This document shows, piece by piece, positions 10,701 through 21,210 of a stretch of 64,000 bases of DNA. The notes beneath the pieces were generated by a model. It had not been told where the DNA came from and searched no databases. It saw only the letters and a program-made list of their open reading frames with translations. Positions within the stretch are counted from its first letter, which is position 1. Each line of letters starts with the position of its first letter. Origin of the DNA: Mesostigma viride (taxonomy: Eukaryota > Streptophyta > Mesostigmatophyceae > Mesostigmatales > Mesostigmataceae); NCBI GenBank assembly GCA_009746045.1, contig RPFO01000246.1:1609192-1673191 (forward strand), written 5' to 3'. The position numbers were made by a program, and so were the translations under genes.

Positions 10701-13700
10701 GGCACTGCCGCTGCTGGACCGCGTGAACCCTTGCTGGTCATGCTTGCAGATGTCATCTGGGTACTCGGGATCATGCCACCTGTCACCACCCTTTGTCTGT
10801 CCCTCTGTTCCTGGATGTGAGCTTCGTTGTATGTACGAGAGCTGTGTAGCTTGTGTGTCTGACTGTTTGTGCGTGTGTTTCTTCATGTTTGCTTTGGAGA
10901 CGCAGCGTGCGCATCCATAGACATGTCTGCGCATGCCTGGAAGCCCTGCCCTGTGCCGTTTTTCCTCACGATTTGCCTCTCCTGTCTATACACGTGTTCA
11001 CAGCAAGGAGTGCCCCTGCCATACACAACCACTACCCGTGTGCACCACGTGTCGTGCAGGCAAGGAGCTGCTTGTGCGCAAGGCCATCAACAACGCAACC
11101 ATTTGGGTGGGGGACCTCGGAGGAAACGTCACCAACGAGGTCCTCGCGGTGGGTACGGTCCCGCCACCTGGCGGCTTTGGAATTATTCTGCAAGTACATC
11201 TCTTCCTAAGAAATGCTGTTTAGCGATATACTGGCCCGGCGGCCGCATCTCCTGAGTATTTTCTTTCTTTTCTTTCCTGTACTTTCTTGAGTGTACCTCC
11301 CACCCGCTTCTTGACTGCGCGAGGTTGCTCACATGCGCCGCTTCTCTCCTATGCTCCATTTCTTTGCGCTTCCGCATCTCGCGGTTGGCTCTCCTGTGGT
11401 GCTGGGGACGTGCAGGAGGCATTCTCCCAGTTTGGTGAAGTTGAGAAAGCGGTGGTGGTGACTGACCCACTGACAAAGAGGTGGGCCAGGGGGGGGTGCT
11501 AACGGTTTATGTGTCTTGGCCAGAGGGCGTCCCTCACTCGAGGAGTCATTGCGGGGAGGACATAGTCAGCGCTGGGCTTACGAATCGGTGCTGGGTGATG
11601 GATGGGCTGATAGGTATTCCACAAGTCTTTGGGAGTAATCACTTTTGCAAGGCATGCGCTGTTAGGCCATGCTGCATGGGCCATGTCGCAGTGTCTTTTA
11701 TATTTGTAATGGTCGTGGAGCATACTGGGCGGGTGCGCTCTGCTATTCGAACATGTTCCTATCATGGCTCTTGTGACGCTCTTGCGGTGCTGCAGGCGGC
11801 ACAATGTGCACCATAACCATGTGGCTGCTAATCAGTTTCATCAGCAGGTAGGGAGAGGGGAGGATGGATGGAAAGAGGGAGCGCGGCCGGGCATGGCATA
11901 GGCATACTTGTTTTTGGTGGGTTGGTTAGCTTTGAGGGGGGGGGGGGGGGGGGGGGGAAGCGCCACGGATGATGCTGGAAGCCACGTGCAGCTGGCGGAC
12001 GCACGAGCTCACTTGCCTGGTCTGCCCCGCGCCCCTGCCTGACCCCCTTGTGCATGATCCCTCGATTGTTGTGCGCATCCCACACCACCTCTGTCTCTTC
12101 ACCACCCTGCATCTTCCATGGGAGCGCCCTAGTGCGATGCGGCTAATGCAACCGGGGGGTGTGCTTCCTTGTTTTTGTGGTTGAGCCGGGGAGCAGGTCC
12201 AAGGGCTATGGCTTTGTGGAGTTTGCCAAGCGAAGCGTCTCGGCACGAGTGCTGCAGGTGGGTGAGGGGGAGGGGGGGGGGGGTGATGGGGGAAGGGGGC
12301 CAGGGGGGGCGTGCGGCAAGGCGGGCGTTCTGCGTCACTTTGCTAGAAGAGTTTTGGAGGGAACGTGGAAGCGGTGGTGTGTACCTTGTGCTTAGTTTTG
12401 TTGCGATTGCCGTTGCAGGGGGCTGCCACCAGTGGCCTTATGCTATCAGCCACCCATGCCCCAGCGCTGTGGATGCATGCAGAATCCGTACTGGTAAACC
12501 CTTGGCTTGGCTTCCGCGCACGTCATGGCCGCGCACATGACGTTCGCCTTTCCCGTTCACCATGGACTCTCCACTAATGGTTGCATGCGCCCCCTATGTC
12601 CGGACACACGGGGTGCCTGCTGTGATCGCACCCCCACACACTCGCTCGCGCATGTGCCCGCCTCGTATCCCGTCGCACTACATGTCCAGGCGTGCACAGA
12701 GCAGATGTTCCTCATTGGCGGCTCCTGCCGACCCGTGCGCGTGGACACGGCACAGCTGGAAGACGACGAAGTGGGTGACAGTTGCCAGCAGGCGACACTT
12801 GGGACCAGCCCACAATGATCACTTGTTGTTCTAGAAACATGTTGCCAAGCGGAAACTGACAGGGTCTCGTTCCTGGTCGTGTCATAGCAACTGGCTTTTG
12901 CTTTCATGGCATGCTAGTGGGGTGGCTGCCTATCTTGACAACGTGCCCAGTCTGCGAGGGTGGTTGCTCAGCGGAATGGCCACCTGCACGCACTTTTCTC
13001 GTGCGCACAAGAACAGTCCGCAAACCGCTTGGCGAGGGTTGTGTAGAACGTGGTTGTGCAGTGGGGTTGTGGTGGCAGCAACAGGTCCAATGCGGTCGAC
13101 TCCATGGTGTGCGGGGAAGCATATCGGAACGTCTGCAGTGTATTTTATAATGTCGACATTTCAGCACTTCTTCTCCTGACGGGCATGGTTGAGCTGGTCG
13201 CTTGGAGGCCTGTGCGCCATTGGCTAGCGGTATGGATGGATGCATTGCCACCGTTTGGCTGGTTGGCTGACCATTCTGCCTGACCATTCTGCTGCAGTAT
13301 GGTCTGGCGTGTGCCCACCTGCACACGGTCGCCCTCTTTTTGTGGCCTGTGGGGGTAAATGTATGGGGTGAGGCACACCCACAGCCTTCACATTTCTCTG
13401 CAGCAAATAATAATAAGAATAAGAATGGTTAGGATAGCAAGTAATATATTACTGCTGTGCTCACCTGTGGCTCCTATTTCATATTTTTGCAATTGCATGG
13501 CCGCTTTATTACGTAAGCCTATATCTGGAATCAAGTCTGGCTGTTGCTGCCAATCCTTGGCAAGTACAGCCCTGGTGCTTGCCCTTGCTGACTGTGGCAC
13601 GCTCACGTGTGCTTGCACGTGCTGTCCCATCATCCTATGCCCGCCTGCCCATGCGCCTTCAACAACATCCACCTCGCCGCCCACTTGATGATTTCTTCCT

Positions 13701-15165
13701 ACAACAACAACCTGTCGGCATCCACAGGAAGGGCTCTCGGTGAAGGACATGCAGCCGGCGCAGCAGCGCATGTTGTCGCAGCTATCGGTGAGTGTGTGTG
13801 TGTGTGTGCCAGCAGCGGCGCATGTTGTCGCAGCTATCGGTGAGTGTGTGTGTGCCAGCAGCAGTGCATGTTGTTGCAGCTATCGGTGAGTGTGTGTTTG
13901 TGTGCCAGCAGCGGCGCATGTTGTCGCAGCTATCGGTGAGTGTGTGTGTGCCAGCAGCAGCGCATGTTGTCGCAGCTATCGGTGAGTGTGTGTGTGCCAG
14001 CAGCAGCGCATGTTGTCGCAGCTATCAGTGAGTGTGCGTGTGCCGTGCATGCGCTTTCATGACCGCATTTCTTTAGACTGGCCATCAACGTTCTGAGTCT
14101 CCATGTGCCGCGTGCCGACGGCATTCCCACGTGACATTGACTGCTCATCACAGGGCGTTTGGAGCCCCAGTGTTGGCTCTTGTGTTTCTTTTCCTGCACT
14201 GCGGACGCCCGCAAGCCCTGGCAAGCCTTGGACGCTGACTTGCGACTGTTTGCCACACTATCGACATTGTCGTTCTCGCACGATCGATTTTGTTGGTTGG
14301 CCATGCTGGCGGTCATCCATGGTGGCGGACATCGCCCCCAGGCCCCCGCCCACTTCTCCCAAGCCAACACGCTCGAGTTTGAGTTCTCTCTTAAGTGGAA
14401 GCACCTCAGCGAGAAGCATAAAGCAGAGAAGGCAGAGCTCAAGGAGGTGAGCGCAAATCAGCGCAGCGGCAAGAGTTGCTAGGGCCATGCTGTTCAAGGT
14501 GGTACACTGGAGGGCGAATGGAAAGTGTTCATCGAGGGGGCCATGCCTTATGGGATTCGGGGGCTTCAGTGACAATGCGCACTGGTCATTTAGTCCATGC
14601 TTGAGGGGTGGCGTGCCAGGATTATCCCGGCGGAAGAAGATATAGGCTTTCGGGTTGTTGATTCGAAAGGATCGCCCCTCTCGTGGGCATCCAGCAAATA
14701 CCCCACACGGAAGGTAGGGGCAGGTACACATGGCACCGTCTGGTGAGCCATGGGTATTTTCCTGCATGCATGCATGCATGCCTTCTTTCCTTGTCATTAT
14801 TGGCGCAGGTTTCTGGGAGGTGCAAAATGTCCCCTTGATAACGGGGCCCCAGGAAATACCACATGTGGCGGCGGAAGCGAGCCCTATGCTGGCAACTGAC
14901 TCTCCTGCTCTCGGTTTTCCCCACACGCTGGCACCCAACTTGCTGCCCCACGCGCTGGCACCCTTCTTGCTGCCCCACGCGCTGCCACCATATTCCATAC
15001 CAAACCTGTTTGCGTGTGCAGCGCCACGTGACGGAGGAGGAGCAGCTGCAAGCAGAACAGGAGCGGGTGCTGAGGGAGGAGCGCACGCGGCAGCAGCAGA
15101 TGGAGGCGGAGATGTGGGTGATGGGGGGCAGAGACGTCTTCTTTTCTTTATGTTTTTATTTATTT

Positions 15166-15198
<33 letters not shown>

Positions 15199-18100
15199 GG
15201 AAAGAGGAGGACATGGGTGCAGCTAGCGCCGTGACTGTCCACAGTTGCTTTTTTAACTGTAGCTAGCGCACATGTTTAGATATAGCAGACAATGCATTTT
15301 CAGTTAAGAAACACGTTCAGACAACTATGACATCCTGATACCGTATCTGTTGGTAGCATTACGGCCCACCTGCCGTACGGCGCCTGCTGCCATCCGTGCT
15401 TGCGCTCATGGCCATACCACCCATTAGTTTGATGGGGCACTGTTCTCTAAAATCATGCCCTGTGCGTGCGCGGAGGGGTGCATATAGGCATAGACATGTC
15501 GAACAGGCACGTAGACAGGGACTGGTTTTCTAGAAGTATCGGGCCATGGTAAATGGGTGTCCCTCGCATGGGTTTTGTGTCACATCCCAGGGTCACCCTG
15601 TGCCATCTAGCCAGGGTGTGTTCCGGCAATTTGTTGAGTATTCGCATGCCTTCCTGTCTTTGGCAGGCATGTCATTAGCCAATGCAATGCCGTGCTTGTG
15701 GCAGTGGCTCACAACAGGACGCGACTTCTCTGGCACATCCCCCCTCGTGCGCCAATATGCCAGGTGCCGCCACGTAGTGAATTTGGGAAGTGGTCGCCCT
15801 GCAAGCGGACACCCCTGTTCCTCCATGCCAGCACTCTCCACCGAGCTGCGTAGAAATCATGTTACTTTCCTTGGGGCATCTTTTGTGCGAGGCCGTGCTG
15901 CTCATGTCTCCTCCGTTGGGGCATCTTTTGTGCGAGGCCGTGCTGCTCATGTCTCCTCCGTTGGGGCATCTTTTGTGTGAGGCCGTGCTGCTCATGTCTT
16001 CTCCCTTGGGGCATCTTTTGGGCGAGGCCGTGCTGCTCATGTCTCCTCCGTTGGGGCATCCTTTGTGCGAGGCCGTGCTGCTCATGTCTCCTCCGTTGGG
16101 GCATCTTTTGTGCGAGGCCGTGCTGCTCATGTCTCCTCCGTAGGGGCATCTTTTGTGGAGGCCGCGCTGCTCAGGTCTTCTCCCTTGGGGCATCTTTTGT
16201 GCGAGGCCGTGCTGCTCATGTCTTCTCCCTTGGGGCATCTTTTGGGCGAGGCCGTGCTGCTCATGTCTCCTCCGTTGGGGCATCTTTTGCGCGAGGCCGT
16301 GCTGCTCATGTCTTCTCCCCACCCGGGATGCGGCCACCCCTGCGCGCAGGGAGGCGCGGCGTGCGGCTCAGCGGCAGGCGATGGTGCAGGAAGAGCTGAT
16401 GAGGGAGCGCATGCGCGCCGCCAAGGAGATGGCGCAGGCGGAAGCATTAGCGCGAGAGCGGGAGCTGATCGCCATGGTGAGGGCAATGGGAAGGCTGGGG
16501 GAGGGTGGCGCGGGGAGGGGAGGAAGGGGGGGATGATGGAAGGGTGGAAAAGCGGGAAGGGGGGGGGAAGGGGGGGGGAAAGGGGGGGGAAGGGGGGGGA
16601 AAGGGGGGGGGGGAAAGGGGGGGGAAAGGGGGGGAAAGGGGGGGAAAGGGGGGGGAAAGGGGGGGGAAAGGGGGGGGAAAGGGGGGGGAAAAGGGGGGAG
16701 AAGGGGGGGGGAAGGGGGGGGGAAGGGGGGGGGAAGGGGGTGGGGGAAGGGGGGTGGGGAAGGGGGTGGGGGAAGGGGGTGGGGAAGGGGGTGGGGGAAG
16801 GGGGTGGGGAAGGGGGGGGAAGGGGGGGGGAAGGGGGGAAAGGGGGGGGGAAGGGGGGGGGAAGGGGGGGGAAGGGGGGGAAGGGGGGGGGGGGAAGGGG
16901 GGGAAGGGGGGGGGAAGGGGGGGGGAAGGGGGGGGGGAAGGGGGGGGGGGGGGGGGGGGGAAGGGGGGGGGGGAAGGGGGGGGGAAGGGGGGGGGGAAGG
17001 GGGGGGGGAAGGGGGGGGAAGGGGGGGGGAAGGGGGGGGGAAGGGGGGGGGAAGGGGGGGCTTCTAGGGAGGAGGAAGGGGAGAGAGCCAGGCTTGAGGG
17101 AAGGGAGTGGGCGAGGGGGGCTGCGTCTAACATGGTGATGTGCGAGACAAAGCCGCGAGTTTCTCGTGTCTGTGGGGGAGGGCAGCAGAGGCGCGGTTTG
17201 CTGGGTGAGTGTGGGAGTTTGTTCATGCAAACAATCAAGAAGATGGGATGGAATTGGTTATGCATGGATGTGCCACCCGTGCCTGTCCGCATTTTGTGCC
17301 ATCCGTGTGAGGAACACGGGCCGCTTGTCCCACCCAGCATATTCCAAGCTATAGAACACCTGCACAGGTGGTGGCAGGGGTTCGGGCACCTGGAACTGCC
17401 CCTTGTCCAGCTTAACCGCCCCTTTACACCCCCCAACCCCCCAAACCCACCCCGGTTTATTGCTTTCCCATGCGTGGGCAGCAGGAGCAACAACGCATGG
17501 AGCGAGCCCACTTTGAACGGCAACAAGAGATGCTTCTCGCTGGGGGGGGCGGCGGCATGGGAGGGGGAATGGGCATGGGTGCAGGCCCAGGGTTTCGGAG
17601 GGAAATAGGGGGCGGTGGGCCCCTGCAGGGAATGCGGGCCATCCCAGTGGAGCCGTTCATGCCGATGGGGGGGCCGTCTGGGCCAGGGGGCGGCATGATG
17701 GGCGGCAGGGGTGTCGGCGCGGGTGGACCACCGATGATGGGGGCTGCATCTGCCATGGGCGCGGGTGGCATGGGTGGCGGTGGCATGGGCGGCGGTGGCA
17801 TGGTAAGCAGCCATGTGGTACCCCGGCCCGATGGGTTTCGAGCAAAGAGAGATTTGTATCAGTTGAGACTTGAGCTACGTTGACTGCCGGGAGTTGTTGT
17901 GTCATGAGCTTGGCACGTGGGTGTCCAGCTAATGGGGTTGTGATACAAATGAGTTCTACCAGAGGACCATGTGTGCCTGCCCTGCCGGTGCTGGTCAAGG
18001 GATCCCACATATCCCCTCTTCCCCCGCCCGCCCTTTGATGGGGTCATAGGCTGGTATATGTGGCCTGGCGGATGCCATCTCCCCGACATGCCCTGGGTCC

Positions 18101-20532
18101 TCATGCATACCCTGGGATCCCTCAACCTTGGCCTTATGCCCATGCGGTTGCGGGCCCCTGCGCAGGTAGATGTTTGTTTAGGTCCCTGCCATCCGCCACC
18201 TGTCCTAGTGCATGCGCACTCACCAGTCGCCTCCTTTGTTTATGTATCAGGGCAGTGTGCCTCACTCCTTGGCAGCCCGCTGGACGCCGCATGTGCTCGC
18301 TACTGATCGCAAGGCAGCCTCGTTGCTTTCTCGTTGTTGGTGGTGTCTGGTTTTGCCCGTGTGTGTATGATTTCGCGGGGGTGGGATCGGGTTCTGGTAT
18401 CTGGCCGGCTGGTATCTGGATCGACCTGCTTGTACCTAACATGGCCACTAAATTGTTTACCTGCTTGTACATAACATGTTCGCTGTATGGTTGACCTGCT
18501 TGACCTAACGTGGCCGCTAAATGGTTGACCTGCTTGTATCTAACATGGCCGGTGCATGATTGACCTGCTTGTACCTAAGATGGCTGGAAATGGTACCCTG
18601 CTTGTACCTCACGTGGCCGCTAAATGGTTGACCTGCTTGTACCTAACATGTCCGCTAAATTGTTGACCTGCTTGTACCTAGCGTGGCCGCGAAAGGGACC
18701 TGCTTGTACCTAACATGACCGCTAAATGGTTGACCTTCTTGTACCTGACATGGCCGCAAAATGGTTTACCTGCTTGTACCTAACATGTTCGCTAGATGGT
18801 TGACCTGCTTGTACCTAACGTGGCCGCCAAGCTGTGATCGGGTTGGATCATTTTTGTGTGTGTGTCCCGCTTCTGTGTGCGTGTGCAGGGGCGCGGCGGG
18901 TTTGACCCCCACCAGCAGATGAGGCTGCGGGAGCAGCAGCTGCGCGAGGAGCAGCAACTGAGGGAGCGGGCAATGCAGATGCGCGGGGGGGGGGCGATGG
19001 TGAGTTCCCGCTGGTGTAGGATGTGCTGCATGCAGTCGGCCACATTGCAGGTGCTAGTTTTCCTGGCTTGCGTCTGGCTTTTTAAATGATATCTGCAGCA
19101 CTTCCAGCACAATTTAGGTCAAGTGATTAATCACAGTTCGCATCTTGCAGGTTGGCTACTTATAATTTTGCAGGTTAGGAAATGCGAGCGTGGGCAAGTG
19201 TTTGGTCTACCTGGCAGCCAACTTGACGGCATGGATCCCATGTGCCTTAGCGGGAAACCATGGTGGACTTTGGGAAAAAAGTTCAACCCTTTTATAAGTT
19301 TTGTCTACACTGGGGGCCTTTGGGATGTTCTCTCTAACCTGGAACTGGAGAAGGGGGGGAGGAAGGAGGGAGTGAGAGGTAGGAAGGATGGGCGTTCATG
19401 GCGGTAAGTATATGAGCTTGGTTGACAATATCCGCTTGCTATGCGTCTCCTTTTGGGGAGGTCATGCCCTCGGCATAGCCAAAATTGTGGGAAGCTGTGC
19501 ATAGGGTATCGGTGAAATATCAGGGCAACCTGGCTGCACCGTTGCGCCTCACTGGGTGCAATAGAATAAGAGGTTAGGGACCACCTGCAACCACAGTAAC
19601 GAGACAACCTGCCATCAGCCTGAATGTATGTGGACCTAGCCATTGGTAGCAGCAGCATCTATTTCTGCGGGTCATTGGGGATGGATTGTCTATGGAAGAG
19701 TGGGGTATATGTACGTACTTGGTGCCATGCACCGTAGTGGGGCATAGGTATGGAACGGTGGGGTATATGTACGTACTTGGTGCCATGCACCGTAGTGGGG
19801 CATAGGTATGGAACGGTGGGGTATATGTACGTACTTGGTGCCATGTAGTGGGGCATAGGTATGGAACGGTGGGGTATATGTACGTACTTGGTGCCATGTA
19901 GTGGGGCATAGGTATGGAACGGTGGGGTATATGTACGTACTTGGTGCCATGTAGTGGGGCATAGGTATGGAACGGTGGGGTATATGTACGTACTTGGTGC
20001 CATGTAGTGGGGCATAGGTATGGAACGGTGGGGTATATGTACGTACTTGGTGCCATGTAGTGGGGCATAGGTATGGAACGGTGGGGTATATGTACGTACT
20101 TGGTGCCATGCACCGTAGTGGGGCATAGGTATGGAACGGTGGGGTATATTTAAGCACTTGGTGCCATGCACTGTAGTGGGGCATACTTGGTGAAATACAC
20201 CCCCATACACAGACACGGCCGTGTTGCTAACATCTGGGCGACTTTCTGTGCATATGTTATGATGCCTCTGGACTCTCCAAATTTCTGGCGTGCGCTGGTT
20301 GTCTCATAGATATGTCACCATGTTACATAGGCATCTTGCTTTTCACATACCCATTCGACTTGCCCTTGTAGGCATGGCTTTTTAAAGGGGTGTCTGCTGC
20401 ATTTTTCCGTGCGTTTCTTGTGTGCATTCCGGTTTTCTGTTGGATAAAATGGCAGGGGCCACGCCGATTTTGATTCCTTCCTTTCAGCCAGGCTTGCCGA
20501 ACCTAATGGGGGATCATGTTCAAGAACTGTGA
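4755..20532 (+). CDS. DBHS-family RNA-binding protein (NONO/PSPC1/SFPQ-like), 14 exons, 464 aa
   Basis: Exons: 4755-4836, 8040-8161, 10411-10444, 11060-11148, 11416-11480, 12197-12257, 12690-12770, 13728-13787, 14342-14446, 15022-15113, 16350-16476, 17482-17802, 18889-18999, 20488-20532. All introns are GT-AG and phases are consistent. Domains in order: RRM1 (about 15-88; KLFVGNL, RGFAFVRM); RRM2 (about 92-168; IWVGDL, KGYGFVEF); NOPS (about 166-225; QLEDDEEGL, then FSQANTLEFEFSLKWK); a long charged coiled coil (about 225-330); a Gly/Met-rich region (about 330-412); and an Arg/Gln/Glu-rich tail. Animal DBHS proteins are nuclear dimeric scaffolds in transcription, splicing and paraspeckles; the same role here is inferred. 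Length is close to human NONO (471 aa). RRM2 keeps aromatic RNP residues that animal DBHS proteins mostly lack. The last, 15-codon exon is the least certain, and an extra exon in 19000-20480 cannot be excluded. Confidence 0.88.
5818..6670. repeat. 43-bp minisatellite in intron 1 of the DBHS-like gene
   Basis: About 20 head-to-tail copies of a 43-bp unit (ACTTGGCATAAAGGAGCCC, then TTGTGATATGAGCTAACGAG, then CAGC). Copies differ mainly by T/C and A/G transitions. The array lies wholly inside intron 1 (4837-8039). The rest of that intron shows no convincing exon. Confidence 0.95.
13761..14032 (+). repeat. Tandem copies of an exon-intron boundary (exon 8 donor)
   Basis: The end of coding exon 8 and its splice donor (GCATGTTGTCGCAGCTATCG followed by GTGAGTG) are repeated six times at spacings of about 45-49 bp. 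The first copy is the coding one, with donor at 13788. The five later copies (near 13810, 13857, 13906, 13951, 13998) keep the CAGCAG-GCATG segment, an intact GTGAGT and a (TG)n stretch. Confidence 0.9.
15871..16320. repeat. 45-bp minisatellite in intron 10 of the DBHS-like gene
   Basis: About ten copies of a 45-bp unit (TTGGGGCATCTTTTGTGCGA, then GGCCGTGCTGCTCATGTC, then TCCTCCG). The array ends about 30 bp before the acceptor of exon 11 at 16350, so it leaves little room for a normal branch-point region. Confidence 0.95.
16495..17062 (+). repeat. G-run polypurine tract in intron 11 of the DBHS-like gene
   Basis: About 570 bases of G runs (4 to over 10 long) separated by AA or AAA, with occasional T, on the coding strand. 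Nearly every segment could form G-quadruplexes or support R-loops. The overlapping Gly-rich and Pro-rich open frames are artefacts. Shorter G runs occur at 11937-11957 and 15178-15197. Confidence 0.95.
18425..18840. repeat. Degenerate ~35-bp repeat in intron 12 of the DBHS-like gene
   Basis: About twelve diverged copies of a unit containing GACCTGCTTGTACCTAACAT followed by GGCCGCTAAATGGTT. Length varies from about 30 to 36 bp. The array ends about 50 bp before the acceptor of exon 13. Confidence 0.85.
19690..20190. repeat. 53/58-bp minisatellite in intron 13 of the DBHS-like gene
   Basis: About nine copies of a unit containing GGGGCATAGGTATGGAACGG and GTATATGTACGTACTTGGTG. Two length classes differ by a 5-bp GCACC insertion. 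The terminal copies are the longer class and the central ones the shorter. Confidence 0.93.
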
Positions 20533-20753
20533 GAAAGTCAGGACAGACAACGCAGCAACAAGCGATGGGCAGATTACCATAGTATAGAGTACATCTAGAC
20601 TGGTCAAGGACCTTTCAAGGACGTTGCAGTCATTCATGCCTTAAGTTGGGTTTGCTTGAGTTTTGTTCACGTGGATTTCGGCATTCTAAGTTCAAAGTAG
20701 TTCAAAGTAGTATGTTTAAATATCTTTCTAGTTTAAATTAGTACAATTTAGTA

Positions 20754-20838
20754 GAGTCATTCACACCTTAAGTTGGGTTCACTTAAGTTGGGTTTCCCCC
20801 TCAAAAACCTCGAACCCAACTTAAGGCGCGAATGACTG
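20754..20838. mobile_element. 85-bp TA-flanked inverted-repeat element (MITE)
   Basis: The ends GAGTCATTCACACCTTAAGT and, reversed, CAGTCATTCGCGCCTTAAGT are bounded by TA at 20752-20753 and 20839-20840. A half-copy of the same end is at 20627-20660. A diverged relative lies at about 37730-37832 in DNAAF11 intron 8/9 territory. Confidence 0.65.
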
Positions 20839-20842
20839 TACT

Positions 20843-21210
20843 ATACTGGGAAGGTTTTCTGTATTTAGATATGAGATGCCGGTGTGCCTCCGATTTCATT
20901 ACTTCAGTGGCTTGGATAGCCAAGCACGGTGTGAAGAAGCCAGTTTCAGGGACATAACGCCCGCCCCAGGCTCAGGGACAGAGGGGCATTACGACATCTA
21001 GGTAATCCCTGCGTGAGCACATGCAATTCCATGTTTGGAGCAACCTGGTCATTAATCAGGTCCGGTTCCAATTAATATTTTCATTCCAATCGCTACTTGT
21101 GCCATGTGTTGCACATACATTCTTTGCTGATTGTAACTAATCAATTGTCACTCGATCGCGTTGGGGAGCCGCGGAGCAACATTACTTGCAGTAATGGTGA
21201 CGATGCAGAT
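20843..21210. other. Intergenic stretch downstream of the DBHS-like gene
   Basis: No gene is recognised. It leads into the TTAA tail of the first LINE 3' copy. Confidence 0.4.

Noticed and set aside
16127..17814. Long Pro- or Gly-rich open frames around the G-run tract
   Set aside because: Low-complexity artefacts; only 16350-16476 and 17482-17802 on the plus strand are coding exons of the DBHS-like gene.
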